Notes: a model not told the origin generated them from the sequence alone. 44,455 nt of DNA from Caulobacterales bacterium (GCA_016183935.1 JACPDR010000053.1:1-44455); one strand, 5' to 3'. Positions 35,622 through 44,455 are shown, counted from the stretch's first letter. Program-made: numbers and translations.

Positions 35622-36128
35622 ATGCGCAACATCACTCTCGTGTCGGGACTTGCCGTCCTGTCTCTGGCGGCCTGCGGGCAGGGCGACGACGGGGCGCCGG
35701 CCGACGGAAACGCCCCGGAGAATACGGCCGCGGCCGGGCTGCCTGACGGACCGACCCCCGGCCTGTGGCGCGTCACCACCCGGATCAGCGGCATGCCCGC
35801 CGGCATGGAGGCGCCGGCGGTCGAGACCTGCATCCGCGAGGCGAAATTCGAGGTGCCCCAGGCGGCTCCGGAGTCGTCCGGCATGACCTGCGAACAGCAG
35901 TCGTTCCGTCGCGAGGGCGACGCCATGGTCGGTCACATGGCGTGCACCTCGGCCGAAGGCGTGCGCACGGTCACCGACACCCGGGTCTCGGGCGACTTCA
36001 CGCGCAACTACACCATGGAACTGAAGAGCACGGTGACGCCGCCGCCGAGCCCGGAGATGTCCGAGATCACCATGGTGATGACCGCCGAGCGCCTGGGCGA
36101 CTGCCCGGCTGAGTCAGCTGCCGAGTAG
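35622..36128 (+). CDS. DUF3617-family lipoprotein
   Basis: A 168-residue predicted lipoprotein: signal [18 protein letters not shown] with lipidated Cys18, a linker rich in Asp, Ala and Pro, then the PGLWRVTTR opening of DUF3617 proteins, a C-x-n-C pattern (ETCIRE, MTCEQQ, MACTSA, LGDCP) giving four mature Cys that may form disulphides, and alternating beta strands. Function unknown. It starts after GGAGGAACG. Its last 15 bases overlap the 3' end of the convergent acyl-CoA dehydrogenase gene. Confidence 0.85.
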   Translation: MRNITLVSGLAVLSLAACGQGDDGAPADGNAPENTAAAGLPDGPTPGLWRVTTRISGMPAGMEAPAVETCIREAKFEVPQAAPESSGMTCEQQSFRREGDAMVGHMACTSAEGVRTVTDTRVSGDFTRNYTMELKSTVTPPPSPEMSEITMVMTAERLGDCPAESAAE

Positions 36129-37277
36129 CTCCCGCCCGATCAGGAACCGGCGGATTTCGTTGGTTCCCGCACCGATGTCATAGAGCTTGGCGTCGCGGAC
36201 CAGCCGCTCGACCGGCCATTCCTTGGTGTAGCCCGCCCCGCCCAGCGCCTGCACGGCCTCGAGGCTGACCTTCACCGCGTTCTCGCTGGCCAGCAGGATC
36301 GCTCCGGCCGCATCGTAGCGGGTGGTCTTGCCGGCGTCACAGGCGCGCGCCACCGCATAGACGTAGGTCCGGGCCGAGTTCAGGGCCACATACATGTCGG
36401 CGACCTTGGCCTGCATCAGCTGGAAGCTGCCGATCGGCTTGCCGAACTGCTTGCGCTCCCGGACATAGGGCAGGACCACGTCGAGCGCCGCCTGCATGAT
36501 GCCCAGCGGCCCCGCCGACAGCACGGCCCGCTCATAGTCGAGGCCGCTCATCAGCACGCCGGCGCCACCGCCGACCGGACCCATGACGTTCTCCTCGGGG
36601 ACTTCGCAGTCCTCGAACACCAGCTCGGCGGTGTCCGAGCCGCGCATGCCCATCTTGTCCAGCTTCTTCGAGACGCTGAATCCCTTCATGCCCCGCTCGA
36701 TCAGGAAGGCGGTGACCCCGCCGTTGCCCTCGCCGGTGCGGGCGTAGACCACCAGGGTGTCGGCCGAGGGTGCGTTGGTGATCCAGAATTTGGTGCCGTT
36801 CAGGACGTAGCGGTCGCCGACCTTCTTCGCCTGGGTGCGCATCGACATGACGTCGGAGCCCGAGCCGGCCTCGGACATGGCCAGCGAGCCGACGTGTTCG
36901 CCCGAGATCAGTTTCGGCAGGTATTTGCGCTTCTGCTCATCCGTGCCCCAGCGGCGGATCTGGTTGACGCAGAGGTTGGAGTGGGCCCCGTAGGACAGGC
37001 CGATCGAGGCCGAGGCGCGCGACACCTCTTCCATCGCCACCACGTGCTCGAGATAGCCGAGGCCGAGCCCGCCCCATTCCTCCTCGACGGTGATGCCGTG
37101 CAGGCCCAGCTCGCCCATCTCGGGCCATAGCTCGCGCCGGAACTGGTTGGTCTCGTCGATCTCGGCCGCCAGCGGCGCGAGGCGATCGGTGGCCCAGCGG
37201 GCCGTGGTCTCGCGGATCATGTCGGCGTTTTCGCCGAGGCCGAATTCCATCGACTGGGGGGCGTTGGGAATGCTCAT
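36114..37277 (-). CDS. ivd: Isovaleryl-CoA dehydrogenase
   Basis: A 387-residue FAD-dependent acyl-CoA dehydrogenase converting isovaleryl-CoA to 3-methylcrotonyl-CoA in leucine breakdown, passing electrons to ETF. The family's [11 protein letters not shown] and WITNAP elements are present, and the catalytic Glu sits in [15 protein letters not shown] (E249), the position used by isovaleryl-CoA dehydrogenases and not that of straight-chain enzymes. The end [14 protein letters not shown] is typical. I start at the ATG at 37277; the longer frame to 37322 overlaps spmX. It lies 37 bases after spmX on the same strand. The methylcrotonyl-CoA carboxylase genes that often adjoin it are not in the window. 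Confidence 0.9.
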   Translation of the reverse strand: MSIPNAPQSMEFGLGENADMIRETTARWATDRLAPLAAEIDETNQFRRELWPEMGELGLHGITVEEEWGGLGLGYLEHVVAMEEVSRASASIGLSYGAHSNLCVNQIRRWGTDEQKRKYLPKLISGEHVGSLAMSEAGSGSDVMSMRTQAKKVGDRYVLNGTKFWITNAPSADTLVVYARTGEGNGGVTAFLIERGMKGFSVSKKLDKMGMRGSDTAELVFEDCEVPEENVMGPVGGGAGVLMSGLDYERAVLSAGPLGIMQAALDVVLPYVRERKQFGKPIGSFQLMQAKVADMYVALNSARTYVYAVARACDAGKTTRYDAAGAILLASENAVKVSLEAVQALGGAGYTKEWPVERLVRDAKLYDIGAGTNEIRRFLIGRELLGS

Positions 37278-37314
37278 GACCGGGGGCGTAGCACCACCCG
37301 CGGCTCCGGCAAAG

Positions 37315-38652
37315 TCAGTCACGCCGCGCCCAGCGCCGATACAGGTACCACGACGAAACGCCGACGCATGTCACGCCGATCAGGGCCAGCACCCACCCGA
37401 TGAGGGTGAAGTCCCCCAAGATGTCCTGCTCCCCCATCGCCTTGCGGAACGAGGCGGCCGAGAAGGCGCAGGCGGCGAGGCCGATCAGTCCCATGATCAG
37501 AAAGGCGCCGGTCTCGCTCCAGTCGAAGCGCCGTGGCGCGACCGGTTCGATCTCGTGGCGCAATACCGCCAGGCCCGGTTCGTCGTCGAACAGCACGATC
37601 TCGCCTTCCGACACTGCGGGCTGGGCCCGGTCCTCCGGCCCCCACACCGGCCGCGCGGTTTCGACAAAATCCGCCTCGGTCGGCGGACTCAGAACGAGCG
37701 GGGGCTCAAGCGGCGGGAAGGGAGAAGCGCCGGGCTCGGGCGGAACCAGCGGCACGACGCGGGGCGAGGTCTCCACGGCGGGAGTTTCCTCAAAGGCGGG
37801 CGCTTCCGGCGGGGGGGTCGACCGGAGCTCGGGCTCAGCCGCGGCCTCGGTCGAGGGCGGGGCTGAGCTACGGATCTCGGGCGCGGAGATGGTGGGGAAG
37901 CCGGGCAGCGGGCCGATGATCGCGGCGGCGTAGGGCGAGTACCGCTGCAGGTGAACCGTGGTCACGGGCGAGGCGGTGTGGAGGGCTGCGGGCTGGAACG
38001 GCGCGGGCGCGGCCTCGACGGCAGGTTCGGGGGCAGCCGGTTCCGCCGGCTCCGTCCCAGCCGGCGCTTCGCCCAGAAGGCTGCTGACGGCTGCGGCGCG
38101 GACGGCCCCCGGATGGGTGCTGAAATCCGGACGAACGATGGACGCCTCGACGGGCGGCGGGGGCAATGGCGCGGCCAGAAGGTCGGCGAGGTGCACCGGG
38201 GTCGCCGGGTCAGCCACGAACAGGGCCCGCTCGGCCGCGCGCCGGCGCAGGGGGGCGTCCGGCGGGGTCTGCTCCGGCCAGCCGATCAGGGCGTCGGCAG
38301 CCGCCCCGGCCCGACCCTCGTTCAGGCGGTGCAGGACGTCCGAGGCGAGAAAGCGCTCAACTCCGACTGAAATGGCGAAACTGGCCAGGGCGTCGAATTG
38401 ATGCTGGTTGAGCGGCCCCGTGACCCGGTCGTTCAGGGCCTTCACCACCGGCAACAGGTCATATTGCAGCAGCAGCTCGGCGTCCTGCTCGCTGACCACA
38501 AGCCCGTCCCGGGCCGAGGTCCTGTGCCCGTAGCCGATGACCCAGCCGCCATCCTCGTCCCGCACCGCGCGCGGCCGGAAGCCCTCGAAACTCTTGATGA
38601 GGACGACTCCCTCGCGGGAGACTTTCAGACGTGGGGTAGTCGCGTCGGACAC
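37315..38652 (-). CDS. spmX: SpmX-type polar muramidase-like protein
   Basis: A 445-residue protein with the full SpmX layout: an N-terminal GH24 lysozyme-like domain (about 10-150), a long Pro/Glu/Ala-rich linker (about 165-375), and two C-terminal membrane helices (about 382-402 and 416-438). In Caulobacter, SpmX marks the stalked pole, oligomerises through the muramidase domain and recruits the kinase DivJ; the domain was co-opted from a phage lysozyme. Here the catalytic Glu of SFEG is kept (E23), while the Thr usual in the W-T-I-G-Y-G-H motif is Val (V38), which fits a non-lytic domain. It starts with GTG. A candidate sigma-54 promoter lies 48-64 bases upstream. It is not a prophage endolysin: no phage genes surround it. 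Confidence 0.88.
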   Translation of the reverse strand: MSDATTPRLKVSREGVVLIKSFEGFRPRAVRDEDGGWVIGYGHRTSARDGLVVSEQDAELLLQYDLLPVVKALNDRVTGPLNQHQFDALASFAISVGVERFLASDVLHRLNEGRAGAAADALIGWPEQTPPDAPLRRRAAERALFVADPATPVHLADLLAAPLPPPPVEASIVRPDFSTHPGAVRAAAVSSLLGEAPAGTEPAEPAAPEPAVEAAPAPFQPAALHTASPVTTVHLQRYSPYAAAIIGPLPGFPTISAPEIRSSAPPSTEAAAEPELRSTPPPEAPAFEETPAVETSPRVVPLVPPEPGASPFPPLEPPLVLSPPTEADFVETARPVWGPEDRAQPAVSEGEIVLFDDEPGLAVLRHEIEPVAPRRFDWSETGAFLIMGLIGLAACAFSAASFRKAMGEQDILGDFTLIGWVLALIGVTCVGVSSWYLYRRWARRD

Positions 38653-38699
38653 CGGAATGACCCAAATCGAGACGGACGGGCTCGCTCACTGGGAGAACC

Positions 38700-38716
38700 A
38701 GCAAAGCCCGCGCCGG
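38700..38716 (-). promoter_or_regulatory. Candidate sigma-54 (-24/-12) promoter of spmX
   Basis: On the - strand CCGGCGCGGGCTTTGCT fits the consensus YTGGCACGRNNNTTGCW at all but two positions, with GG and GC exactly 10 bases apart. Transcription would start near 38690, about 37 bases before the GTG. In Caulobacter spmX is transcribed by RpoN with the activator TacA (established), so the site agrees with the gene call. Confidence 0.65.
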
Positions 38717-38726
38717 TCCAGAGGGA

Positions 38727-40145
38727 CTAGAGCAGGACGATCGTGGCCAGACCGAGGAAGATCAGGAAGCCGAAGAAGTCGGTCGTCGCCGTCACGAACA
38801 CCGCCGAAGAGACCGCCGGGTCGAACTTCAGCCTGGACAGGGTCAGCGGCGTCAACACTCCGACCGTGGCGGCGACCAGCAGGTTCAGCACCATGGCCGC
38901 GGCGATCACCAGTCCGATCCGCCAGTCTTCATCGCGGAACCAGAGGGCGGTGGCGATCCCGATCAGGGGCGCCAGCACCAGCCCGTTGGCCAGCCCGACC
39001 GCCAGTTCTCGCCAGAAGGTGCGTGGCGCGTTGGAACTGTTCAGCTCGCGCGTCGCCAGCGCCCGTACCGTGACGGTCAACGCCTGCGTCCCCGCGTTGC
39101 CCCCGATGGCGGATACGATCGGCATCAGGATCGCCAGGGCGACGATCTCCTGGATGGTCACCTCGAACCAGCCGATGACGCTCGCCCCCAATACGGCGGT
39201 GGCCAGGTTGATCGCCAGCCACGGCACGCGGCCCCGTACGATTTCCGATACGGATGAGCCGCGGTCCTCGTCCGAGACGCCAGCGAGGCGGAGGATGTCC
39301 TCGCGGTTCTCCTCCTGGATGATGTTGACGATGTCATCGACGGTGATCTGGCCGACGAGGCGGCCGGCGGCGTCGGTGACGGGGGCCGAGATGAGGTGGT
39401 ATTTCTCGAAGATGTAGGCGACTTCCTCCTGGTCCTGCTCGACGGTGATTTCGTTGACCGGGTCCATGATCTCGGTCAGCGGCGTCGGCCGGGGCGCACG
39501 CAGCAGTCGACTGATGGCGACGCCGCCCACCGGCTTGTTGAGCGGATCCACGACATAGATGTCGAAGAACAGCTCGGGCATCTCCTCGCCCTGCTTGCGG
39601 ATGTGGTCGATGGTGTCGCCGACGTTCCAGAACTGCGGCGCGGCCATGACCTCGCGCTGCATCAGGCGACCGGCGGAGTCCTCGGCGTAGCCCAGCGAGC
39701 TCTCGATGGCGGCGCGGTCGACGTCCGGCATGGCGGCCAGCACGCGCTCGCGCTGGTCGTCCTCGAGGTCCTCGACCACGGCGGCGGCGTCGTCGGAATC
39801 CAGCTCCTGCAGCGCCTCGGCGAGGGTCAGGTGCGGGACCCGCTCCAGCACCTCCTCGCGGATGCCGTCGTCGAGCTCGGGCAGGGTGTCGGCCAGAAGG
39901 TCGGCCGGCAGCCACAGCACCACCACCGCGCGGTGCTCGGAGGTCAGGAAGCCCATCAGGTCGGCGACGTCCGCCGGGTGCAGGTCTTCCAGCAGGGAGC
40001 GGAGCTTCAGGCCGTCGCCGGCGTCGGAGGCGTCGACCACCTTTTCGACGAACGATGCGGTGAGGACGTAGTCCTCGTCCAGCGCCACATGTTCGATTTC
40101 ATCGACGGGAGGACCAGACAGGGGGGCGGTTGCGGTGTTGCTCAC
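38727..40145 (-). CDS. mgtE: MgtE magnesium transporter
   Basis: A 472-residue Mg2+ channel/transporter of the inner membrane. It has the cytosolic N domain (LHPADVADLMGFL repeat region, about 50-145), two CBS domains (about 150-280, with IMDPVNEITVEQ), a connecting helix, then five membrane helices with the conserved PIVSAIGGNAGTQAL pore motif. The N and CBS domains close the channel when cell Mg2+ is high. The GTG start follows AGGGAGG. No Mg2+ riboswitch was seen in the 59 bases between it and tRNA-Leu. Confidence 0.95.
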   Translation of the reverse strand: MSNTATAPLSGPPVDEIEHVALDEDYVLTASFVEKVVDASDAGDGLKLRSLLEDLHPADVADLMGFLTSEHRAVVVLWLPADLLADTLPELDDGIREEVLERVPHLTLAEALQELDSDDAAAVVEDLEDDQRERVLAAMPDVDRAAIESSLGYAEDSAGRLMQREVMAAPQFWNVGDTIDHIRKQGEEMPELFFDIYVVDPLNKPVGGVAISRLLRAPRPTPLTEIMDPVNEITVEQDQEEVAYIFEKYHLISAPVTDAAGRLVGQITVDDIVNIIQEENREDILRLAGVSDEDRGSSVSEIVRGRVPWLAINLATAVLGASVIGWFEVTIQEIVALAILMPIVSAIGGNAGTQALTVTVRALATRELNSSNAPRTFWRELAVGLANGLVLAPLIGIATALWFRDEDWRIGLVIAAAMVLNLLVAATVGVLTPLTLSRLKFDPAVSSAVFVTATTDFFGFLIFLGLATIVLL

Positions 40146-40204
40146 GCTTGGCCTCCCTGTCTGTCAAATCAGCATTAAGCCGATGTTTTTCCTCGTAATT
40201 TCGA

Positions 40205-40291
40205 TGGTGCGGTCGAGAAGACTCGAACTTCCACTCCGGTTAGGGAACAGCGACCTCAACGCTGCGCGTCTACCAATTCCGCCACGACCGC
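40205..40291 (-). tRNA. tRNA-Leu (anticodon GAG)
   Basis: On the - strand: acceptor GCGGTCG/CGACCGC, D arm with TGGTAGACGC, anticodon stem CAGCG/CGCTG around loop TTGAGGT (anticodon GAG, reading CUC and CUU), a long variable arm, T loop TTCGAGT and encoded CCA. The class II form and the anticodon identify leucine. Length 87 bases with CCA. mgtE follows 59 bases downstream. Confidence 0.97.
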
Positions 40292-40342
40292 TCGCATCGG
40301 AGGGGGGCTGATAGCGGAGAGAGGGCGCGATGCCAAGGGTCT

Positions 40343-40639
40343 TCAGGCGGCGCCCGCCATGAAGTCGTAGACGTCCGCCGCCCGGGTCACGGTGATGGCG
40401 ATCCGATCTTCCCGGATCTCGATCTCGCCGCGGGCGACCGGGTGATTGTTCGCCAGGATCCAGACCTCGTCGGTTTCCGAGGCGTCGAGCGGAATCACCG
40501 CGCCGCGGCCCATGCGCAGCAGCTGGCTCATCGGCAGCACGGAGCGCCCCAGCACAACCGAGATCTCGACGTCGACGGCTTCGATCTGGCTCAAGGGGGA
40601 CTCTGACGCTGACTGGGACTGGGCGGGTCGGTGTTGCAT
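40343..40639 (-). CDS. fliN: FliN/SpoA-type flagellar motor switch protein
   Basis: A 98-residue protein almost entirely made of a SpoA (FliN/YscQ C-terminal) domain: [31 protein letters not shown], then [19 protein letters not shown]. FliN forms the lower C-ring of the flagellar motor and controls switching and export. The start at 40639 has GGGAG 5 bases upstream; the ATG at 40669 would run into the lipB leader. It stands alone, divergent from lipB with 30 bases between starts, and not inside a flagellar operon. It could be the main FliN or an extra copy. Confidence 0.8.
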   Translation of the reverse strand: MQHRPAQSQSASESPLSQIEAVDVEISVVLGRSVLPMSQLLRMGRGAVIPLDASETDEVWILANNHPVARGEIEIREDRIAITVTRAADVYDFMAGAA

Positions 40640-40669
40640 GGCGCTCCCGATCCCCACATTGAGGGGCAC

Positions 40670-41398
40670 ATGCTTTCCCAGTCCTTAAGCCCGGCCATAT
40701 CGAAGCTGATCCGCGAGGACGGCGCCCCGGCCGAATGGGCGGTCTCCACCGGCTACGTCGACTACCCGTTCGCGGTGGAGGCCATGGAGGCCCGCGCGGC
40801 GGCCATCGCGGCCGGCGAGGCGCCCGAACTGGTCTGGCTGCTGGAGCATCCGCCGCTCTACACCGCGGGGGTGTCGTCGAAGGACGGCGACCTGCTGGAG
40901 GCGGACCGCTTTCCGGTGCATCGCACCGGGCGGGGCGGCCAGTTCACCTATCACGGGCCGGGCCAGCGGGTGGCCTATGTGATGCTGGACCTGAACCGGC
41001 GCGGCAAGGACGTGCGCGCCTTCGTGCGCGGGCTGGAGCAGTGGATCATCGGCGCCCTGGGCGAGTTCGGCGTCGCCGCCGACGTGCGCGAGGGCCGCGT
41101 CGGGGTCTGGGTCGAGCGCAAGGGGCCCGGCTGGAGCCGCGAGGACAAGATCGCCGCCATCGGCGTCAAGGTCCGCAAATGGGTCAGCTTCCACGGCGTC
41201 AGCCTGAACGTGGAGCCGGACCTGGGCCATTTCAGCGGCATCGTGCCGTGCGGCATCAACGAGCACGGCGTCACCAGCCTGGTCGATCTGGGCGTTCCCG
41301 CCACCCTCGACGAGGCGGACGAGGCGCTGAGGGTCAGCTTCCGCAGGGTGTTCGGAGACATCGTCACGGGCGCGCCCCCGGCTGAAGGCGATCCTTAA
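40670..41398 (+). CDS. lipB: Octanoyl-[acyl carrier protein]:protein transferase LipB
   Basis: A 242-residue enzyme that moves octanoate from ACP to lipoyl domains of 2-oxoacid dehydrogenases and the glycine cleavage system, the first step of lipoate synthesis. The signature [12 protein letters not shown] lies at 88-99, the catalytic Lys in DKIAAIGVK (K160) and the catalytic Cys in IVPCGI (C194). The ATG at 40670 has GAGGGG upstream; a GTG at 40631 would extend into fliN. Confidence 0.95.
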   Translation: MLSQSLSPAISKLIREDGAPAEWAVSTGYVDYPFAVEAMEARAAAIAAGEAPELVWLLEHPPLYTAGVSSKDGDLLEADRFPVHRTGRGGQFTYHGPGQRVAYVMLDLNRRGKDVRAFVRGLEQWIIGALGEFGVAADVREGRVGVWVERKGPGWSREDKIAAIGVKVRKWVSFHGVSLNVEPDLGHFSGIVPCGINEHGVTSLVDLGVPATLDEADEALRVSFRRVFGDIVTGAPPAEGDP

Positions 41399-41449
41399 CC
41401 CTGGCGAGGGCATCGTCCTCACCAACATCCGGCCGTCAGAGTGACCTCC

Positions 41450-43072
41450 ATGCCCGCCCCGTCGTCCAGCGCCGCCCCGGACGTCGACGCCCTGACGATG
41501 ACCACCTTCTTCGAGGTGTCGCTGGACCTGCTGGTCATCCGCGAACTGGATGGGCGGGTGGTCCGGGCCAGTCCATCGTGGGAGACCATTCTCGGCCACC
41601 GGCCCGAGGAAATGGTGGGGCGGCCTTTGCTGCGCCTGCTCCATCCTGACGACCACGCCGCCACCATGGAGAGCGTGGTCGAGGTCGAGACGCGGGGCCC
41701 GAACGATCCCGTGGTCGGGTTCATCAATCGCTATCTGCACAAGGAGGGCGGCTACCGCACCCTGGAGTGGCGGGCGCGGCGGGTCGGCGACCGGATCTAC
41801 GGCGTGGCCCGCGACGTCACGGACCGGGTGGCCGCCGAACGCGCCCTGATCGAGGCCAAGGCCGCCGCCGAGGTGGCCAACCAGGCCAAGACCGACTTCC
41901 TGGCCAATATGAGCCACGAGATTCGCACGCCGCTGAACGGGGTGATCGGCCTGATCGGAGCGCTGGGCCAGAGCGAGCTGACCCCCGGCCAGCGCGAACT
42001 GGTCGCCCTGATCGAACAGTCGGGCGTCACGCTGGAGCGGCTTGTTTCGGACATCCTCGACGTCTCCAAGATCGAGGCGGGCCAGCTGGAGTTCGTGATC
42101 GGCGACCTGGACTTGGAGCAGACGCTGGACGGGGTCATCGAGACCGCCCGATTGAAGGCCGAAGCCAAGGACGTGGCGTTCCGCGTCGAGCGCGGAGCGG
42201 GCGCGCGGGGCGCCTTCCTCGGTGACGCCACCCGCATCCGGCAGGTGCTGGACAACCTGCTGTCCAACGCCGTCAAATTCACCGCCCGGGGCGAGATCAC
42301 GGTGTCCATCGACGTCGAGGACGACGCGCCGGAGCCGGGTTGCGCCCTGCTGAACCTGGCCGTGCGCGACACCGGCATCGGCTTTGACGCCAAGGCCGCG
42401 GGCGGCCTCTTCCAGCGCTTCAACCAGGCGGACAACACCATCACCCGCCGTTTCGGCGGCACCGGCCTGGGGCTGTCGATCATTCGGTCCCTGGTCGAGA
42501 TCATGGGCGGCGAGATCGTGGCCGAGTCCGAGCCCGGAAAGGGCAGTTGCTTCCGCGTGGCGCTGCCGCTTTCTCGCACGCGGTCCCTGGCGGCCCATGA
42601 CGCCGCGCGCGCGGCCGAAGCGGCCCGGCCGACCAGAACGGCGGCCAATCAAGGCTGGCGGACCGAGGGATCGCCCGTGCGCCTGCTGCTGGCCGAGGAT
42701 CATCCGGTCAATCAACGGGTGGTGCAGGCCATCCTCGAGGCGACGGGGATCGAGGTGGTGACGGTGGACGACGGCGCGCAGGCGGTGCAGCGCTTCGAGG
42801 CCGAGATGTTCGACCTGGTGCTGATGGATATGCAGATGCCGGTCATGGATGGGCTGGCGGCGACGCGGGCGCTGCGGGGCATCGAGCGGGATGAGCCGGC
42901 GCGGCGGCGGACGCCGATCATCATGCTGAGCGCCAATGCGATGGGCCGGCACCGGGAGGAGGCGGCGGACGCGGGGGCCGACCAGCACCTCGCCAAGCCG
43001 GTCACCCCGGGGGCGCTGATGGCGGCGATCGAACGGGCCTTGTCGGCGACCCTGGCCGCCGAGGTGGCGTAG
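41450..43072 (+). CDS. Hybrid histidine kinase: PAS-HisKA-HATPase-REC
   Basis: A 540-residue soluble hybrid kinase. A PAS domain (about 20-130, with PSWETILGHRPEEMVG) is followed by HisKA with the acceptor His in MSHEIRTPLNGVIG (H156), the ATPase domain (N box NLLSNAVKF, G1 DTGIGF, G2 GGTGLGLSI), and a receiver with acceptor Asp in LMDMQMPVMDG (D460). There are no membrane spans, so the signal is cytoplasmic. Start uncertain between GTG 41441 and ATG 41450. It stands alone; the single-domain regulator at 43301 lies 228 bases downstream and could be a partner (inference). Confidence 0.92.
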   Translation: MPAPSSSAAPDVDALTMTTFFEVSLDLLVIRELDGRVVRASPSWETILGHRPEEMVGRPLLRLLHPDDHAATMESVVEVETRGPNDPVVGFINRYLHKEGGYRTLEWRARRVGDRIYGVARDVTDRVAAERALIEAKAAAEVANQAKTDFLANMSHEIRTPLNGVIGLIGALGQSELTPGQRELVALIEQSGVTLERLVSDILDVSKIEAGQLEFVIGDLDLEQTLDGVIETARLKAEAKDVAFRVERGAGARGAFLGDATRIRQVLDNLLSNAVKFTARGEITVSIDVEDDAPEPGCALLNLAVRDTGIGFDAKAAGGLFQRFNQADNTITRRFGGTGLGLSIIRSLVEIMGGEIVAESEPGKGSCFRVALPLSRTRSLAAHDAARAAEAARPTRTAANQGWRTEGSPVRLLLAEDHPVNQRVVQAILEATGIEVVTVDDGAQAVQRFEAEMFDLVLMDMQMPVMDGLAATRALRGIERDEPARRRTPIIMLSANAMGRHREEAADAGADQHLAKPVTPGALMAAIERALSATLAAEVA

Positions 43073-43099
43073 GTCCAATCCGACGAACGCTGGGGCGCC

Positions 43100-43141
43100 T
43101 TGTCATCCCGGATCACCGCTTCGCGGCGTCCGGGATGACAA
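43100..43141. repeat. REP-like extragenic palindrome
   Basis: TTGTCATCCCGGA and its exact complement TCCGGGATGACAA (13 bp) flank 16 bases that hold an inner stem CCGC-ttc-GCGG. Palindromes of the TGTCATCCCGGA type are repeated between genes in many alphaproteobacteria. It may also stop transcription after the kinase gene. Confidence 0.7.
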
Positions 43142-43300
43142 GCGCGAGCACCCGAGGCCCACCCTTAACCGACCGTCCGCCTTCGACCCATTGCGGACGT
43201 TGCAGTCATCGCGGCAGGCGTCGGAACGCTTAGCGGGGAGATTAACTTAGGTTGTGAATGAGTCGTTCAAAATCGGGCGGCTAGGGCTCGCGCCTCGGCA

Positions 43301-43756
43301 ATGAGCACCAATATGAAATCCAATCCTGACCCCCTCGCAGGCGCGGCCGTCCTGATCGTTGACGACGACGTTGAGATGCTCAGAACACTGGCCAGGCGGT
43401 TTCATTTGGCTGGTTCCCGAGTGACTGTCGCGAAGGACGGTGAGGAAGCACTCGCCAAGTTCCGTCAGTCGACTCCCGCCGTTGTCGTGACCGATATCCT
43501 TATGCCGAAACGGGAAGGCGTGGAGACCATCATGGCGATGAAGGAGCTGTCCCCCGAGGTGAAGATCATGGCTATTTCTGGAGGCGGGATGCTAGGCGCG
43601 GGCAGCGTTCTCGACCTCGCACGCCGTTTGGGAGCGGACGCCGTGTTGGCCAAGCCTTTTCGCTCGGATCAAGTCCTCGAAGTCGTCCGGAGGCTGATCG
43701 GGGACGCTGAGAACCTTGGCCGCCCCTTGAACGCAACGAGCGCGGACGGCTTTTGA
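43301..43756 (+). CDS. Single-domain response regulator, 'REGVET' subfamily (third copy)
   Basis: A 151-residue receiver with acidic pocket VDDDV, acceptor Asp D65 (VTDILMPKREGVET), Ser in AISGGG and Lys in AKPFRS, with a 15-residue tail. It is a paralogue of the regulators at 15386 and 17890, about 25 kb away. Its start lacks a strong ribosome site and the ATG at 43313 is an alternative. It is less GC-rich at the 5' end than its neighbours. Confidence 0.88.
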   Translation: MSTNMKSNPDPLAGAAVLIVDDDVEMLRTLARRFHLAGSRVTVAKDGEEALAKFRQSTPAVVVTDILMPKREGVETIMAMKELSPEVKIMAISGGGMLGAGSVLDLARRLGADAVLAKPFRSDQVLEVVRRLIGDAENLGRPLNATSADGF

Positions 43757-43831
43757 CGGAGCGAGACCGTCTGCTATCCACCCGTTGCGGTCGTTCGAGG
43801 CGTCTGTTGTTCGGCGGGTTGCCGGACGCCC

Positions 43832-44455
43832 TTATGAGCCCACGACCTCGACCGGCGCCCGCCTGGCCTTGCGGCGCGGCTTGATCAGGAAGGACCACGT
43901 CCCGACGCCGCCCAGCACGGCCAGGGCGAGGCCGGAGAGCACCGTCACCCATTTGTAGAGCCAGCCGCCGACCGAGCCGGCGTGAAGCGGGTAGATGGCG
44001 TGAATGGCGCGTTCGCCCGGTGTCAGGGTCTGGGCGTCGAGGGTCTGGACCACCCGGCTGGTGGCCGGATCGATCAGCACGCGGGTGCGGCCGTTGGGGT
44101 GCCATTCGCCGGGCTGTTTGAGGCGGATCGAGGCGGGCTCGCCGGGGGCTGCGGGCCAGCCGGCCATGCGCAGGGTCGCGTCGGGGAAGCGGGCCTGGGC
44201 GGCGGCGAGGGCGGCCGGCCAGTCGATGTCGCCGGTTCCGACCTCGGGCGGCGGCGGCGCCTCGGGCGCGTTCGGGGCCAGCAGGCCCCGGGCTTGGGCG
44301 TTGAACACCAGGCCGGCGCCGGTCAGGCAGAAGATCAGGACCGGGACCGCGGTGATCAGGCCGAGATTGCGGTGGCTGGAGACCAGTTCGGCCCGGCGCG
44401 TCGAGCGCGGCCAGATGCGCAGGCGGGTGGCGCGCCAGGCCGGGGCCCAGACCAC
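43832..44455 (-). CDS. PepSY-associated membrane protein (5' end outside the window)
   Basis: The last 207 residues of a PepSY-type inner-membrane protein. A membrane helix follows RAELVSSHRNLGL (about 28-50), then a periplasmic PepSY-like domain (about 70-150, with DPATSRVV), then the HAGSVGGWLYKWVTVLSGLALAVLGGVGTW helix and a basic tail. Such proteins are often tied to iron-siderophore uptake or act as ferric reductases. The frame runs open to the window edge and the apparent first codon is not a real start. Confidence 0.75.
   Translation of the reverse strand: MVWAPAWRATRLRIWPRSTRRAELVSSHRNLGLITAVPVLIFCLTGAGLVFNAQARGLLAPNAPEAPPPPEVGTGDIDWPAALAAAQARFPDATLRMAGWPAAPGEPASIRLKQPGEWHPNGRTRVLIDPATSRVVQTLDAQTLTPGERAIHAIYPLHAGSVGGWLYKWVTVLSGLALAVLGGVGTWSFLIKPRRKARRAPVEVVGS

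Noticed and set aside
37315..38652. Phage endolysin or prophage remnant
   Set aside because: The Pro-rich linker and two C-terminal membrane helices are those of SpmX, and no phage genes surround it.
40172..40190. CtrA-type site (TTAA-N7-TTAA) upstream of mgtE
   Set aside because: Only the first half matches; the second reads TTTT.
43201..43300. EcfG promoter before the regulator at 43301
   Set aside because: GGAAC is present but no CGTT-like element lies 16-17 bases away.

Overview
The window is GC-rich, densely coded, and reads as the chromosome of a Caulobacterales alphaproteobacterium, most likely Brevundimonas or a close relative. The evidence is a SpmX-type polarity muramidase with two C-terminal membrane helices, a short FljK-type flagellin, candidate sigma-54 promoters in front of both of those genes, large Caulobacter-type TonB-dependent receptors, a NrtR-like 'NAD regulator' and several single-domain response regulators. 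No IS element, prophage or CRISPR array was seen.

Left part (1-11.5 kb, all + strand): a glycan-uptake locus made of a secreted GH3 beta-glucosidase with an ExoP-type C-terminal domain, a TonB-dependent receptor, two overlapping flavin-dependent 'tryptophan' halogenases, a LacI regulator and an MFS sugar transporter. Middle (11.5-18.3 kb): a phosphorelay cluster with a MASE1-PAS-histidine kinase-REC-REC protein, a REC, an Hpt-REC and a REC on the + strand. Facing it on the - strand are a cytosolic histidine kinase, a paralogous REC and a protein that looks like a degenerate EAL domain. Next (18.4-28.9 kb) is a second glycan locus built from the same parts: MFS transporter, LacI regulator, GH30 glucanase lipoprotein, TonB receptor, GH3 lipoprotein and a third halogenase. 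Two identical 16-bp perfect palindromes (TTGGAAGCGCTTCCAA) precede the GH30 and receptor genes and are almost certainly LacI-family operators. A related imperfect palindrome precedes the first receptor.

Right part (29-44.5 kb) is mostly core genome: tRNA-Ser(CGA), NrtR-like regulator and HD nucleotidase, a lipoprotein with a short internal repeat, a MoxR ATPase, flagellin, two ExoD proteins with a DUF3008 small protein, a DUF3617 lipoprotein, isovaleryl-CoA dehydrogenase, spmX, mgtE, tRNA-Leu(GAG), a FliN-type protein, lipB, a hybrid histidine kinase, a third paralogous REC and a PepSY membrane protein cut by the window edge.

Working model (inference): an oligosaccharide, plausibly a beta-glucan with 1,3/1,6 links or a beta-glucoside, is trimmed outside or in the periplasm by GH30 and GH3 enzymes, crosses the outer membrane through the TonB receptors and enters the cytoplasm by the MFS carriers. 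LacI proteins sense the sugar. The role of three cytoplasmic halogenases inside sugar loci is unexplained and is the most interesting question here. No flavin reductase partner is encoded in the window.
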